Assembly (NCBI RefSeq): GCF_009821115.1
Contig: NZ_VYTY01000012.1
Span: 1-64,000, forward strand
Source: Nitrincola alkalisediminis
GTDB lineage: Bacteria; Pseudomonadota; Gammaproteobacteria; Pseudomonadales; Balneatricaceae
DNA length: 64,000 nt
Direction: 5' to 3'
The notes beneath the pieces were generated by a model. It was not told where the DNA came from. It saw nothing but the letters and a program-made list of their open reading frames with translations, and ran no database searches. The translations under genes were made by a program, and so were the position numbers. Below are positions 28,026-38,718 of the stretch, one piece after another (positions within the stretch are counted from its first letter, which is position 1; each line of letters begins with the position of its first letter).

Positions 28026-29954
28026 TTAAGCGCTTAACTCCAGCAAAAGCTTATTCAATCGAGCAATATACGCTGAAGGATCATCTAACTGGCCTCCTGC
28101 AGCAATTTGAGCCTGATCAAACAGGATTTTAGCCAACTCAGAGAAACGTTCCTCATCAGGCTCCTGATCCAGCTTCACGATCAATGGATGCTCAGGATTC
28201 AGCTCAAAAATAGGCTTGGTGTCTGGAACCTTTTGACCGGCCGCTTCCATAATCTTACGCATCTGCAGACCCATATCATAGTCGCCAAGGACAAGGCATG
28301 CAGGCGAGTCCGTTAAACGGTGTGTCACTCGCACATCTGAGACTTGCTCAGTCAGTACAGGCTTGATGCGTTCAATGAGTCCGTCCAACTGCTTAGCCGT
28401 TTCTTCCTGTTGCTTCTTCTCTTCTTCGGTTTCAACCTGACCAAGATTCAACTCTCCTTTCGTCACATCTTGGAAAGACTTACCCTCGAAATCAAAGAGC
28501 TGCCCCATCATCCACTCATCGATACGATCTGTGAGCAATAGCACTTCGATCTCTTTTTTACGGAAGATTTCAAGGTGCGGGCTGTTTTTGGCCGTGTTGT
28601 AGTTATCAGCCACCACGTAATAGATCTTTTCTTGCCCTTCTTTCATGCGGGCAATGTAGTCCTCAAGACCTACAGACTGCTCTGAGTTTCCTGTATGCGT
28701 TGACGCAAAACGCATCAGCTTTAGAATTTTCTCACGATTAGCATAGTCTTCCGCAGGGCCTTCTTTAAGAACCTGACCAAACTCTTTCCAGAAAGTACTG
28801 TATTTCTCAGCATCGTCTTTCGCAAGTTTAGACAGCATGTCAAGTACACGCTTGGTCAAGGCCGAACGCAACTTATCGACATTCGCGTCTTTTTGTAAAA
28901 TCTCGCGAGAAACGTTCAAGGATAGATTATTGGTGTCAACAACCCCTTTAATGAAGCGCAGGTACAAGGGCAAGAACTGATCGGCCTGATCCATAATAAA
29001 AACGCGCTGAACATAGAGCTTCAAACCTTTTGGCGCTTCTCTATTCCACAAATCATACGGCGCTTTTTCTGGCAAATAGAGCAAGCTTGTGTATTCAAGA
29101 TTCCCCTCAACCTTGTTATGAGACCAAGTCAGCGGATCGGTGAAGTCGTGGGAAATATGTTTATAAAACTCAGTGTAGTCCTCATCTTTAACGTCAGACT
29201 TGCTGCGTGTCCACAGCGCGGTTGCACGGTTGACGGCTTCAAACTCAGGCGCCGCTGCAACCTCAGTTTTTTCGCCTTCCTCGTCATCCGCATCCTGCAT
29301 AGGCGCATCCTTCTGCATCAGCACTGGGAAACTGATATGGTCTGAGTATTTACGAACAAGTGAGCGCAAACGCCAGCCATCGGCGAACTCTTCTTCGCCC
29401 TCTTTCAGATGCAATACAATACGAGTACCACGGCCCGCTTTTTCAGTGGTCGCTATCGTGAACTCGCCTTCACCTGTGGACGACCAATGAACGGCATTCG
29501 TAATGGCCTCGCCCGCACGGCGTGTGAAAACATCCACTTTATCCGCTACTATAAAGGCAGAGTAAAACCCTACACCAAACTGCCCAATCAACTGGGAATC
29601 TTTAGATTGGTCGCCCGTCATATTGGATAAAAAGCTCGCCGTTCCAGACTTCGCGATGGTACCCAGATGATCGATTACCTCTTGACGAGTCATCCCAATA
29701 CCATTGTCTTCAATCGTCACTGTTTTAGCGTCTTTATCAAAGGTGATATGGATTTTGAGATCAGAATCGCCTTCGTAAATATCACCCTTAGAGACCGCTT
29801 CGAAGCGCAACTTTTCAGCGGCATCAGAGGCGTTAGAAATCAACTCACGAAGAAAAATTTCCTTATTCGAATACAAGGAGTGCACCATAAGGTGCAGTAA
29901 TTGCTTAACTTCTGTTTGAAAGCCAAGTGTCTCTTTGCTGGTTTCTGTACTCAT
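28026..29954 (-). CDS. htpG: Chaperone HtpG (Hsp90)
   Basis: The 642-residue cytosolic ATP-dependent chaperone has the GHKL ATP site near the N-terminus ([33 protein letters not shown]), the middle domain with NVSREILQ, and the C-terminal dimer domain. Length and motifs are normal. A long leader of about 120 bases carries a heat-shock-like promoter. Confidence 0.98.
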   Translation of the reverse strand: MSTETSKETLGFQTEVKQLLHLMVHSLYSNKEIFLRELISNASDAAEKLRFEAVSKGDIYEGDSDLKIHITFDKDAKTVTIEDNGIGMTRQEVIDHLGTIAKSGTASFLSNMTGDQSKDSQLIGQFGVGFYSAFIVADKVDVFTRRAGEAITNAVHWSSTGEGEFTIATTEKAGRGTRIVLHLKEGEEEFADGWRLRSLVRKYSDHISFPVLMQKDAPMQDADDEEGEKTEVAAAPEFEAVNRATALWTRSKSDVKDEDYTEFYKHISHDFTDPLTWSHNKVEGNLEYTSLLYLPEKAPYDLWNREAPKGLKLYVQRVFIMDQADQFLPLYLRFIKGVVDTNNLSLNVSREILQKDANVDKLRSALTKRVLDMLSKLAKDDAEKYSTFWKEFGQVLKEGPAEDYANREKILKLMRFASTHTGNSEQSVGLEDYIARMKEGQEKIYYVVADNYNTAKNSPHLEIFRKKEIEVLLLTDRIDEWMMGQLFDFEGKSFQDVTKGELNLGQVETEEEKKQQEETAKQLDGLIERIKPVLTEQVSDVRVTHRLTDSPACLVLGDYDMGLQMRKIMEAAGQKVPDTKPIFELNPEHPLIVKLDQEPDEERFSELAKILFDQAQIAAGGQLDDPSAYIARLNKLLLELSA

Positions 29955-30080
29955 CGCTACCTCTGTTCATGTTAAGGATAAAAAACACACGCCTGGACAC
30001 CTTCGTGACCCGTGCGTTATCTCCAAAGTATCTTGGTCAACCGCTTGTGTAAGAAGCTGATCCTCTGATTCTCATGAATG

Positions 30081-30106
30081 ATGAGGGCGCAAACCTGAAT
30101 TTCAAG
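30081..30106 (-). promoter_or_regulatory. Candidate sigma-32 (heat-shock) promoter of htpG
   Basis: Reading leftward, CTTGAAA (30106-30100) is followed after 12 bases by CCCTCAT (30087-30081), close to the sigma-32 consensus CTTGAAA ... CCCCAT. It lies about 125 bases before the htpG ATG, which fits a heat-shock gene. Confidence 0.6.
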
Positions 30107-30109
30107 TCT

Positions 30110-30871
30110 TCAGCGTGTACCATTTTCGCTTGTGTTCACAATGGGACGATTTAACTCTGAACTCATCGTGAGCGTTTTCATTGTGGAAGAGGTAAATTCA
30201 CGTCGGTACAGAACGAACACCACAATGCAGCTAAGGAGTATAAAAAACCAAGGGTTAATGAGCCACACCATGACTGGAATACTGAAATAATAGGATCTGA
30301 GACCTATATTAAAACTATTGGCAGCCATCGATGTCATTTTTGCAATACGTGCAGCATGGGCATCACGCTGGCGCTCACTGATCGTCTCGGAAGGCAGAGG
30401 GGCACCGCCGATCATCACTGACGCAAAGCCATACTGTCTCAAACTCCATGTGAATTTGAAAAAGGCATAAACAAACAACATCAGCATTACCAATAGTTTT
30501 AACTCCCACTCCTGTTTAGTCGCCGACATAGCAAATGGAATTTCTTCAATTAGATTAATCGCCTCTTCCGTTGAGCTCATCACGGTCAATATGCCAGCCA
30601 TAACTAAAATGGTTGTACTGGCAAAAAACGATACACTTCGCTCCAGGTTAGCAATGGCCGTGGTATCTGCAATGCGATTATCTCGCGTGAGCATGCGAAT
30701 CATCCACTCAGTCCGATAGATATGCATGATGCTCGCAAGACAGGGTGTGGTATAGCTTTTTGCTCTCGCGTAATACATATAGCCGTTAAAGCAAAAGAGA
30801 AACCAGGCCAACGCCATAAGGTTAACCCAGTTATGGGTTACAAACTCGAGTAAAACGTCCATAAATCTCAT
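30110..30871 (-). CDS. DUF599 family membrane protein
   Basis: The 253-residue integral membrane protein has about four hydrophobic segments (about 12-32, 75-97, 128-147, 205-232). The pattern NGYMYYARAK near the first segment and W..RMLTRDNRIADTTAIANLERS match the DUF599 family. No catalytic motif; function unknown. It is transcribed alone, upstream of htpG on the same strand, with the htpG promoter at its very 3' end. Confidence 0.8.
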   Translation of the reverse strand: MRFMDVLLEFVTHNWVNLMALAWFLFCFNGYMYYARAKSYTTPCLASIMHIYRTEWMIRMLTRDNRIADTTAIANLERSVSFFASTTILVMAGILTVMSSTEEAINLIEEIPFAMSATKQEWELKLLVMLMLFVYAFFKFTWSLRQYGFASVMIGGAPLPSETISERQRDAHAARIAKMTSMAANSFNIGLRSYYFSIPVMVWLINPWFFILLSCIVVFVLYRREFTSSTMKTLTMSSELNRPIVNTSENGTR

Positions 30872-30988
30872 CTCGGCAAGGGTAAAGACCCTTTAAATAT
30901 ACAGTAAACATGCATTAAATCCATTGCTTTTAATGGATCGGAAAGCAATTAGGTCACTGATATCAAAGTATATTATTGACTTAATATA

Positions 30989-32470
30989 TTAAGATGAACA
31001 GGTTAAACAAATTGCCGCTGCCCAATCGGGAGGAGCTTGCGTAAAAGATGTCATCTCCGGTCGCAAATCAGTCGGACAACGCAACAGCGGCATTAACGCA
31101 TTCACTTTGCGATAATCACCTTGCTCAGCCTCGCGAATAGCCTCCTCTGCCATGTAGTTTCGTAGAATATAGTAAGGATTTACTGCACGCATTTGTGCAC
31201 GCCGAATCGCAGGACTCGCCGCTTCTAACTTGGCGCGCTGATAATATTTGTCCAGCCATTGTAAGAAAGCCGATGCTTGAGTCGGAAAATAGCTGACTAT
31301 TGAGGTTACATTCAACAATTCAGAAAGAGGAATATCAACCAAGTCACTAAAGAATCGATGAATGTCCACTCGGTCTTTTTTAAATAAGTTCCAAAGCTCA
31401 GCAATTAAATCTGTATCATCAGGCTTAGGCTTCAAAAGTCCTAAACGTGCGCACTTTCGCTCCAACTCAAAGCATGCTTGTCGCTCAGAAAAAACCGCCA
31501 ATTCGGCTTCCAATGCTTCACGCTCAACCAAGGGTAACAGTGCCTGAGCGAGGCATGCCATATTCCATAAGACAACGGAGGGCTGGCGGAAAAACGCATA
31601 ACGCCCTGCATCATCATTTTTGTTGGCAATGTGATCGGGCTCATAATAATCAAGAAAGGTGAAAGGGCCATAATCAAATGTTTCGCCAATAATCGACATA
31701 TTGTCCGTATTCAAAACACCATGAACAAAGCCATAGCTCTGCCACCACGCGACCAAACGCGCGGTACGATTCGAAATCTCTTTGAACATCTCTAAATACG
31801 GATTTTCATAACTTAATAAATCAGGATAAAAGCGATCCAGACAATAATCGGCTAAGCGCTTGAGATCCTCATGGCGATGACTGTAATAGAAATATTCAAA
31901 ATGCCCAAAGCGTATATGACAAGGCGTCACCCTAACCACTAGAGCGCAGGGCTCCATACCAATACGCCGCGTATACTCCTCACTGCCAAGCAAACAAAGG
32001 GCTTGTGTTGACGGAATACCGAGACCTGTCATCGCTTCACTGACCAAGTATTCTCGAATACTGGAGCGCAGAACCGCCCGCCCATCACCAAAACGCGAAA
32101 AAGCTGTTCGGCCCGAACCTTTGAGATGCAAATCCCAACGCTGCCCTTTTGCGTTGACCACCTCACCCAGTAACACCCCTCGACCATCACCTAAATCTGG
32201 ATTGTAATGGCCAAACTGATGCCCTGTGTATTTCATGGCCAAGGGCTCGGCACCCGGTAAAGGTGTCATTCCCGAAAAATACTTCACAAGGTCTTCTGGG
32301 TGTATTTGACAAGGGTCTAAATCCAGCAAAGTAGCCACCCTCGGATTAAAGCTAATCAAGTGCACATTTTTAAGGGGCTCAGGCTCTCTCAACTGATACC
32401 AAGTATCCGGTAACTGCCGATAGGTATTATCGAAATTGAGCTCTTTAAGGGTTCTGTTGTGTGCCATCAC
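30989..32470 (-). CDS. selO: Protein adenylyltransferase SelO (YdiU)
   Basis: This is a 493-residue pseudokinase-fold enzyme that transfers AMP from ATP to protein Ser/Thr/Tyr. Family landmarks: NPRVATLLDLD, GHQFGHYNPDLGDGRGVLLGE, LHLKGSGRTAFSRFGDGRAVLRSSIREYL, HGVLNTDNMSIIGETFDYGPF. The C-terminus is CLTCSS: the cysteine third from the end is where eukaryotic SelO has selenocysteine. It may restrain redox proteins under oxidative stress, as described for E. coli. Two adjacent ATGs can serve as start. Confidence 0.95.
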   Translation of the reverse strand: MMAHNRTLKELNFDNTYRQLPDTWYQLREPEPLKNVHLISFNPRVATLLDLDPCQIHPEDLVKYFSGMTPLPGAEPLAMKYTGHQFGHYNPDLGDGRGVLLGEVVNAKGQRWDLHLKGSGRTAFSRFGDGRAVLRSSIREYLVSEAMTGLGIPSTQALCLLGSEEYTRRIGMEPCALVVRVTPCHIRFGHFEYFYYSHRHEDLKRLADYCLDRFYPDLLSYENPYLEMFKEISNRTARLVAWWQSYGFVHGVLNTDNMSIIGETFDYGPFTFLDYYEPDHIANKNDDAGRYAFFRQPSVVLWNMACLAQALLPLVEREALEAELAVFSERQACFELERKCARLGLLKPKPDDTDLIAELWNLFKKDRVDIHRFFSDLVDIPLSELLNVTSIVSYFPTQASAFLQWLDKYYQRAKLEAASPAIRRAQMRAVNPYYILRNYMAEEAIREAEQGDYRKVNALMPLLRCPTDLRPEMTSFTQAPPDWAAAICLTCSS

Positions 32471-32603
32471 TTAGCCTCCATCGTTCGACCATCGCTTATA
32501 CCTTACCATTTTTATCAGGTATTAACAGCGTTGCAAATGTAAGGTTTTTAACAAATACTTCGCCTCAAACATCAACGGCCTTTGATAATAGGTACATTCG
32601 ACC

Positions 32604-32924
32604 ATGACATTGGATTTAATTGATCTTCTGGTTTTTCTTGGCATTGGCGTCATTGCGCTGGCGTGGTGGAACAATCTAAAGGCAAAAGAGCAAGCACTAA
32701 AAGCGGTGATGCACTACTGTGACAGACATCATTTACAGTTACTTGATCAAAGTATCGCCCTGATTAAAATAAGACCTGCTCGAAATGAAACTGGCCGTCT
32801 ACACTTGCAACGAACCTATCTATTTGAGTTCACAAGCACAGGAGATGAGCGCTACAAAGGCAAAGCCTTTATGCTGGGATCCAGTGTTTATCGACTGGAC
32901 GTAGACGCCCACAGAATCGACTAG
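32604..32924 (+). CDS. DUF3301 family membrane-anchored small protein
   Basis: The 106 residues have one N-terminal membrane segment (about 6-23) and a cytoplasmic basic domain with FEFTSTGDERYKG. This is the DUF3301 pattern; function unknown. Its 3' end overlaps ybaK, on the other strand, by four bases. Confidence 0.8.
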   Translation: MTLDLIDLLVFLGIGVIALAWWNNLKAKEQALKAVMHYCDRHHLQLLDQSIALIKIRPARNETGRLHLQRTYLFEFTSTGDERYKGKAFMLGSSVYRLDVDAHRID

Positions 32925-33400
32925 ACAAGAACCAGACTGGCCCATTGCCCTTGTGTTAAAGCCTTAAAATCGGATGGATTTAGCTCAACTTCTAACCCTC
33001 TGCGTCCAGCACTCACAAACATCGTCGCTACGGTTTCAGCTGATTGGTCAATAAAGGTTTTAAGCCGCTTTTTTTGGCCCAGAGGACTGACACCTCCCAG
33101 CACATATCCGGTTACACGCTCGACTTGAGCCTTATTGGCCATTTCAACTTTTTTGGCGCCACTGGCTTTCGCCAACCGCTTTAAATTTAAACGCTCAGCA
33201 ACAGGAACAAGCGCTACCGCAAGCTCTTTTCCATCTAAGCTGACCACAAGGGTTTTAAAAACACGCTCGGCTGACACTCCAAGTTTTTCAGCGGCTTCAA
33301 GGCCATACGAGTCAACACTTGGATCGTGTTGATATTCATGAACCTTAAAAGAGACATTTGCTTTTTTTAATAGGTTAATACAAGGCGTCATATAGTCCAC
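32921..33400 (-). CDS. ybaK: Cys-tRNA(Pro)/Cys-tRNA(Cys) deacylase YbaK
   Basis: The 159-residue trans-editing enzyme removes cysteine mischarged on tRNA-Pro. Residues of the family are visible: VFKTLVV with the catalytic Lys, GGVSPLGQKKRL, and GRRGLEVELNPSD. Length is typical. A stand-alone protein, convergent with the DUF3301 gene. Confidence 0.94.
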   Translation of the reverse strand: MDYMTPCINLLKKANVSFKVHEYQHDPSVDSYGLEAAEKLGVSAERVFKTLVVSLDGKELAVALVPVAERLNLKRLAKASGAKKVEMANKAQVERVTGYVLGGVSPLGQKKRLKTFIDQSAETVATMFVSAGRRGLEVELNPSDFKALTQGQWASLVLV

Positions 33401-33491
33401 ATACGTGCGTTATCGGGCTCAACCCATCAAATCTGACGATAAAATCACACGTTAGCAATTGAGCCTAACGGGTGCAAGGACTACAGAGGCA

Positions 33492-33845
33492 TTAATGAGG
33501 CCTAGACTGCTGCTCGCGTTGTAAAATTTGATCCGCATCAAGCGATGCAATTGGAACTCTCGGATTGATTGGAATCTCTCCTTGAAGCTGCAACGCCTGA
33601 TAACGCAAAGCACAGACTCGCAAAAACGAGGTAAAGTTACCCAAATCATGCCCAGCATCTATCGACTCATGGTAAAGCCGGGTAATCAGTTGAGGGGTTT
33701 GCATACCATCGCGCTGAGCTATTTCTTCCAATAATTTCCAGAAATACTTTTCCATCCGCACGCTGGTGACCATTCCATCGATACGCAATGAATGCGTGTC
33801 ACTTTTCCACAAATCTGGGTCGGCATTGATGAATAATCGGCACAT
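33492..33845 (-). CDS. Ribbon-helix-helix domain protein (RHH_4 type)
   Basis: The protein is 117 residues from ATG 33845, with AGGAGAGG just upstream; a TTG five codons earlier is within that ribosome site. TSVRMEKYFWKLLEEIAQRDGM followed by helix TPQLITRLYHES matches the ribbon-helix-helix domain of intracellular proteins annotated as arylsulfate sulfotransferase-like regulators. It may bind DNA as a dimer. Cluster mates do not suggest a target. 21 bases downstream of the DJ-1-like gene, likely co-transcribed. Confidence 0.8.
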   Translation of the reverse strand: MCRLFINADPDLWKSDTHSLRIDGMVTSVRMEKYFWKLLEEIAQRDGMQTPQLITRLYHESIDAGHDLGNFTSFLRVCALRYQALQLQGEIPINPRVPIASLDADQILQREQQSRPH

Positions 33846-33866
33846 CCCCCTCTCCTTCAATCAGAT

Positions 33867-34430
33867 TTACACCAGCAGTTTTTGGAACTGCGCTAACCAG
33901 TCCGGATGCGCTGGCCAAGCTGGGGCCGTCACCAAATTACCGTCCGTTATGGCCGCATCTACCGCAATATCAGCGTACTCAGCTCCACTGGCCTCGACTT
34001 CTGGCCGACAAGCTGGGTAGGCTGAGCAACGCTTCCCTTCTAACACTTTAGCAGCTGAAAGCAATTGTGCACCATGACAAATGGCCGCAATGGGTTTATT
34101 TGTTTCCGAGAAATGCTGCACCATTGCCAACACCTTTGGATTCAAACGAAGGTACTCGGGAGCACGACCACCCGGAATGACCAAGGCATCATAGTCACTT
34201 GCTTCAATAGCGTCGAAGCTGGCATTTAATGTAAATCGGTGGCCAGGTTTCTCGCTATAGGTCTGATCGCCTTCAAAATCATGAATCGCCGTAGCAACAC
34301 TGTCACCTGCTTGCTTGTCAGGACAGACAGCATGAACCTCGTGGCCAAAGGCTTGCAAGGCTTGAAACGGCACCATCGTTTCATAATCTTCGGTGAAGTC
34401 TCCGGTAATCATCAATATTTTCTTGCTCAT
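33867..34430 (-). CDS. DJ-1/PfpI family protein
   Basis: The 187-residue protein of the class I glutamine amidotransferase-like fold has a nucleophile elbow [10 protein letters not shown] with Cys and adjacent His, and the Glu in the N-terminal strand region typical of PfpI/YhbO. Members act as deglycase/glyoxalase-like or chaperone proteins; which is not decidable here. Precedes the ribbon-helix-helix gene. Confidence 0.88.
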   Translation of the reverse strand: MSKKILMITGDFTEDYETMVPFQALQAFGHEVHAVCPDKQAGDSVATAIHDFEGDQTYSEKPGHRFTLNASFDAIEASDYDALVIPGGRAPEYLRLNPKVLAMVQHFSETNKPIAAICHGAQLLSAAKVLEGKRCSAYPACRPEVEASGAEYADIAVDAAITDGNLVTAPAWPAHPDWLAQFQKLLV

Positions 34431-34527
34431 TTTGGGTCTCCTTTACTTGTTATAACCCCACAACAAGACTCTCATAAACGGTGACCTTAGAGGTATTACA
34501 GTGTTACTACGTACCCGACCAACTCAC

Positions 34528-35418
34528 TCATTTGAGTCGACGGCGTAGAGGAATTCGATGCCCCCAAAAGAACAGAGCTAAACCACCCACCACTAACAAG
34601 CACCCTTGCCATAACCGAGGCGTCAAGGGTTCTGCATTCAACAGGTGTCCTAGCATCAAGGCAAAGATGGGCGTAATCAATGTTACAAGAGCGACTGTAC
34701 TCGCAGGTAAATGACGCAACACATGAAAATAGCTGACAAAACCCACCAAGGAGCCAAAAATAGCCAAGTATAAAACAGACCAAAAGGCTCGACTCGATGG
34801 ATCGATGACCAAAGGCGCCGCCCCCATTAACCACCAAGTAATGCCAAAGCCTGGTAAAGACCATAGCAGAGCCCCTACCGTATGGGCTAAAGGGTGAACC
34901 TGAGCACTGGCACGCTTTACTAACACCCCACTGAGGCTAAACAGGAAAACAGCCAGTAACAATAGAAACACACCGGGCAGACTCTCACGCCCCAATGCGA
35001 CATCGTCAGTAAAAATGATCCCAAGCCCCAAAAATGCCAAAACACTGGCAATCCAACGATACGTCTTCAAAGCGGGCTCGTTCAACAACCCCATACCAAA
35101 GATTGCGGATAAAATGGGGGCCAGACCAAAAATAATCGAGATTAAGCCCGAGGGTACATATCTCGAGGCAATATAGGTACAGCACATAGCCCCAAACACG
35201 CCGAGTGATGCATAGGCATAGGTTAATTGCGCTTGAAAATTCAATGGCAGACGAATACGAAGTATTCCTAACAACCCCAAACCGAGTACGGCGGCGATGC
35301 CCATGCGTAACCAGCCGGCGAGCACCGGATCTATGGTTTCACAACTCCATGCAATCGTCAGAGGTGTGGTGGACCAAATGAGCACCACTGCAAGATAGGC
35401 AACAGGTATGGACATCAT
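34528..35418 (-). CDS. DMT-superfamily (EamA) transporter
   Basis: The 296 residues form ten predicted membrane helices in two EamA repeats of about 140 residues; the protein ends in a basic tail (HRIPLRRRLK). Such proteins export amino acids or other metabolites; substrate not predictable. Transcribed alone, with small gaps on both sides. Confidence 0.88.
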   Translation of the reverse strand: MMSIPVAYLAVVLIWSTTPLTIAWSCETIDPVLAGWLRMGIAAVLGLGLLGILRIRLPLNFQAQLTYAYASLGVFGAMCCTYIASRYVPSGLISIIFGLAPILSAIFGMGLLNEPALKTYRWIASVLAFLGLGIIFTDDVALGRESLPGVFLLLLAVFLFSLSGVLVKRASAQVHPLAHTVGALLWSLPGFGITWWLMGAAPLVIDPSSRAFWSVLYLAIFGSLVGFVSYFHVLRHLPASTVALVTLITPIFALMLGHLLNAEPLTPRLWQGCLLVVGGLALFFWGHRIPLRRRLK

Positions 35419-35526
35419 GTCTCCAGAGTCGTGATTGAAACCGCATTATAGGTTAAGCTCAAAGAAGATGAGCTATTTCAAGCCGAGTTTTCTTTTACTT
35501 TCAGATGGATGCCCCATATAACCAAC

Positions 35527-37455
35527 CTATTTTTTAGTGGTATTTTTTCTAGAGCGACGCACACCTTTGCGTTTCTGGCGAGTTTCCGTGCTTACAGGAA
35601 CCTTCACTGTTGTTTGCCCAACTTGGCCAATCAAATCGCCGAGCGTAGCTTCTAGGCTTTGCATAAATGCCTGATAGCTGTCTTCTCGCTGACTGATTGC
35701 ATTCAAGCGCGCCTCCCATTCGGCGGTCATATCTGGCAATGTGGTCGACTCAGGTAAGCTATGAATGAGGGCTTTACCTGCAAGCGTCGCCAGTATTTGT
35801 TTGCCTTGGCGCATTAGAAAATGTCGTTTGAACAATAACTCAATTATCCCTGCACGGGTCGCTTCGGTGCCAAGTCCATCGGTTTCTCGCAAAATTTTTC
35901 GGATATCGGGATCCTTGACATACCGCGCAATCCCCGTGATGGCGGCAAGCAAGGTTGCGTCGGTGAAATGCTTAGGCGGTTGAGTCATTTTTTCCTGTAA
36001 CTCTCCACTGAGGCACTGCAGCACTTGACCTTGCTGAAGAGGTGGCAAAGCAGACTGTAAACCTTCACTCCCCCCCTCATCATCACTTGAACGAGATGGA
36101 AACAATACCTTCCAACCATTTTCCACGGTTTCACGCGCACGCGCGATGAAAGAGCCACCGACAATATCGAGCATCACTTCTGTATCTAGATAACGCCAAT
36201 TTGGATAAAACTGGAGCAAATACTGACGAGCAATCAATTCATAGAGACGCTGCTCATCGGTTGACAAACGGGTACCATTGGCCTGTTTTTCCGTGGGTAT
36301 AATCGCGTGATGCGCATCAACTTTTTTATCATTCCATGCTTTGCTGCGCAAATTAGGATCCGCACCCTCCACCGCCTCAACCAAAGAAGAACACGTATTA
36401 CGAATAGCCTGCATGACACGGGGTGCTCGTTCATAATGCTCCTCAGGCAAATAACGACTGTCTGATCGTGGGTAGGTGATTAAGGTGTGCTTCTCGTAAA
36501 GGCTTTGACAGACATCCAACACCTGCTGAGCACTCATGCCATAACGCTTACCGGCATCAATCTGCAATGAAGACAAGCTGTAAGGTAAAGGCGGGGGCTG
36601 CTGTTTTGTTTTACGAGTTAACTGGGTGATATGAGCAGGCTGCCCAGTAATTCGACGCACTACATTTTCAGCCAAGGCTTTTGAGACAACTCGTCCCTCC
36701 TCATCCTGATACGCGGCACAGGCTTCACTTGGCTGCCACTTAGCCTGAAAGTGCTCACCTGCTTCCGTTTGCAGATTAGCCAATACCTCGTAAAAGGGTT
36801 TACTGACAAACGCGGCTATTGCATCATCTCGCCGTACAACCAGTCCCAGAATAGGGGTTTGCACTCGCCCTACTGACAACACCCCTTGATAGCCTGACTT
36901 TTGCCCCTGAAGCGTACACGCACGTGTCAAATTAATGCCATAAAGCCAATCAGCTCGCGAACGTGCTAATGCAGATGTCGACAGAGGTACAAACCCTTGA
37001 TTGGGCTTAAGTTGAGCGAGTGCTCGACGAACAGCATCAGGATTGAGGTCACTGATCAAACAACGTTGAACCTTTGCACGTTTTTGAGGGGCAACCTTTA
37101 ACCATGCAATGACTTCATCGACCAATAACTGCCCCTCGCGATCTGGATCTCCCGCGTGGATTAACTCATCCGCCTCTTTGACCAGCTTTTTAAGTACCGT
37201 CAGTTGCTTTCGCGTGTTCGCTTTTGGCTGTAACTGCCATTCACGAGGAACTATCGGTAAATGCTCAAATCGCCACGCTTTAAAAACCGGGTCATAGGCA
37301 TCCGGCTCCACTTGCTCTAACAAATGACCGATACACCAACTGACAAGGGTGTCTGTACCGCACTTAATAAACCCTTCCCCTTTTTGTTGCGGGCCAGGCA
37401 ATGCGTTGGCAATGGCTCGCCCTAAGGATGGCTTTTCTGCAATAAATAATCTCAC
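35527..37455 (-). CDS. topB: DNA topoisomerase III
   Basis: The 642-residue type IA topoisomerase has a TOPRIM domain (MRLFIAEKPSLGRAIA; AGDPDREGQLLVDEV) and the catalytic tyrosine in LITYPRSDSRYLPEEH. The DNA-gate region has GLGTEATRAGIIELL. A Lys/Arg-rich tail replaces zinc fingers. The start is GTG at 37455 (AGGA 8 bases upstream), since no ATG precedes the conserved IAEKP. Separates linked daughter chromosomes. Confidence 0.95.
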   Translation of the reverse strand: MRLFIAEKPSLGRAIANALPGPQQKGEGFIKCGTDTLVSWCIGHLLEQVEPDAYDPVFKAWRFEHLPIVPREWQLQPKANTRKQLTVLKKLVKEADELIHAGDPDREGQLLVDEVIAWLKVAPQKRAKVQRCLISDLNPDAVRRALAQLKPNQGFVPLSTSALARSRADWLYGINLTRACTLQGQKSGYQGVLSVGRVQTPILGLVVRRDDAIAAFVSKPFYEVLANLQTEAGEHFQAKWQPSEACAAYQDEEGRVVSKALAENVVRRITGQPAHITQLTRKTKQQPPPLPYSLSSLQIDAGKRYGMSAQQVLDVCQSLYEKHTLITYPRSDSRYLPEEHYERAPRVMQAIRNTCSSLVEAVEGADPNLRSKAWNDKKVDAHHAIIPTEKQANGTRLSTDEQRLYELIARQYLLQFYPNWRYLDTEVMLDIVGGSFIARARETVENGWKVLFPSRSSDDEGGSEGLQSALPPLQQGQVLQCLSGELQEKMTQPPKHFTDATLLAAITGIARYVKDPDIRKILRETDGLGTEATRAGIIELLFKRHFLMRQGKQILATLAGKALIHSLPESTTLPDMTAEWEARLNAISQREDSYQAFMQSLEATLGDLIGQVGQTTVKVPVSTETRQKRKGVRRSRKNTTKK

Positions 37456-37533
37456 TTGAACATCCTGTTCTGCATTTGCACGGCTAAAGTGTTATATTCG
37501 CTGACTCTCATTTGCGAACTATGGACACGCCTC

Positions 37534-38700
37534 ATGTCTCTTCCTATTACTGTCTGGGGGCTTGCTTTAGGACAAGCCTTACTGGTCTCAGGTAACATTT
37601 TATTGGTTTCCGTTACAGCACTGATCGGGCAGCACATCGCTCCATCACTGAGTTTAATCACCCTTCCTGTCGCTTTACAATTTCTTGGACTGATGGGCGT
37701 TACCCTGCCCGCCGCTCTTTTAATGAGATGGCTAGGGCGAAAAACGGGGTTTATGCTCGGCAATCTCATCGGTGTGAGCGGCGCATGCTTGGCCTACTTC
37801 GCGCTGTTAAATCAAAATTTTACACTATTTTGCCTGAGTACTTTCTTATTAGGAATGGCCATCGGCGTTGGTCAGCAATATCGCTTTGCTGCAATTGAAG
37901 GCTGCCCCCCAAATTTACATCCTCGAGCCATCAGTCTTGTCATGGTTGGCGGTGTACTTGCCGCCATTTTAGGGCCCAATTTAGCAATATGGGCTGAAGA
38001 TTGGGTATCCGATATCCCCTATTTGGGTGCCTTTGCGGTGTTAATTGCTCTCTACAGCTTAACCACGCTACTCATTGCTTTCTTACCCCTACAAAAACCA
38101 AACCTTGCAGAACAAAAGGGAGCGACTCGCTCATACCGCGAACTCTTTCAGCAACCCCGCCTGTTATCAGCGGTCTGCGCTGGCATGATTGGTTACGGCG
38201 TGATGGTACTGGTCATGACGGCAACGCCTTTAGCAATGCAAGCCTGTGGTTTTAGTTTCAGCAGTACCGCCAGTGTTATTCAGTGGCATGTACTCGGCAT
38301 GTTTGCCCCATCGTTCATCACGGGTCGATTAATTTCGTATTTTTCAGCGACCAAGGTTATACAAGCGGGTTGTTTATTGCTTATCAGCTGTGTTCTTTTA
38401 AATCAATTGGGCACAAGCTATTGGCATTTTTGGACAGCATTAGTTGCACTCGGTGTGGGCTGGAACTTTACATTTATTGGTGCCACAACACTGCTAACAC
38501 ACACCTATGCTCCAGCCGAAAAAGCAAAGGTACAAGGAATGAATGACTTGCTCGTCTTCGGCTTTGCGGCTTTAGGCAGCCTGCTCGCTGGTTATTGGCA
38601 AAGTGTATTGGGATGGGAGTTACTGAATTTACTCATGCTACCGGCCATTGTAGTCGCCATGTGGCTCGTCTGGTCAAGTAACCGACGAGCCACGTCCTAG
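37534..38700 (+). CDS. MFS transporter
   Basis: The protein is 388 residues, twelve predicted membrane helices, from the ATG at 37534; the open frame extends upstream to a TTG but that part is not membrane-like and overlaps the topB start region. The loop between helices 2 and 3 (LLMRWLGRKTGFMLG) is a variant of MFS motif A. Similar to uncharacterised drug or metabolite exporters; substrate unknown. Divergent from topB, with only 78 bases between starts. Confidence 0.88.
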   Translation: MSLPITVWGLALGQALLVSGNILLVSVTALIGQHIAPSLSLITLPVALQFLGLMGVTLPAALLMRWLGRKTGFMLGNLIGVSGACLAYFALLNQNFTLFCLSTFLLGMAIGVGQQYRFAAIEGCPPNLHPRAISLVMVGGVLAAILGPNLAIWAEDWVSDIPYLGAFAVLIALYSLTTLLIAFLPLQKPNLAEQKGATRSYRELFQQPRLLSAVCAGMIGYGVMVLVMTATPLAMQACGFSFSSTASVIQWHVLGMFAPSFITGRLISYFSATKVIQAGCLLLISCVLLNQLGTSYWHFWTALVALGVGWNFTFIGATTLLTHTYAPAEKAKVQGMNDLLVFGFAALGSLLAGYWQSVLGWELLNLLMLPAIVVAMWLVWSSNRRATS

Positions 38701-38718
38701 AGGTCAATCAGTGATCGC

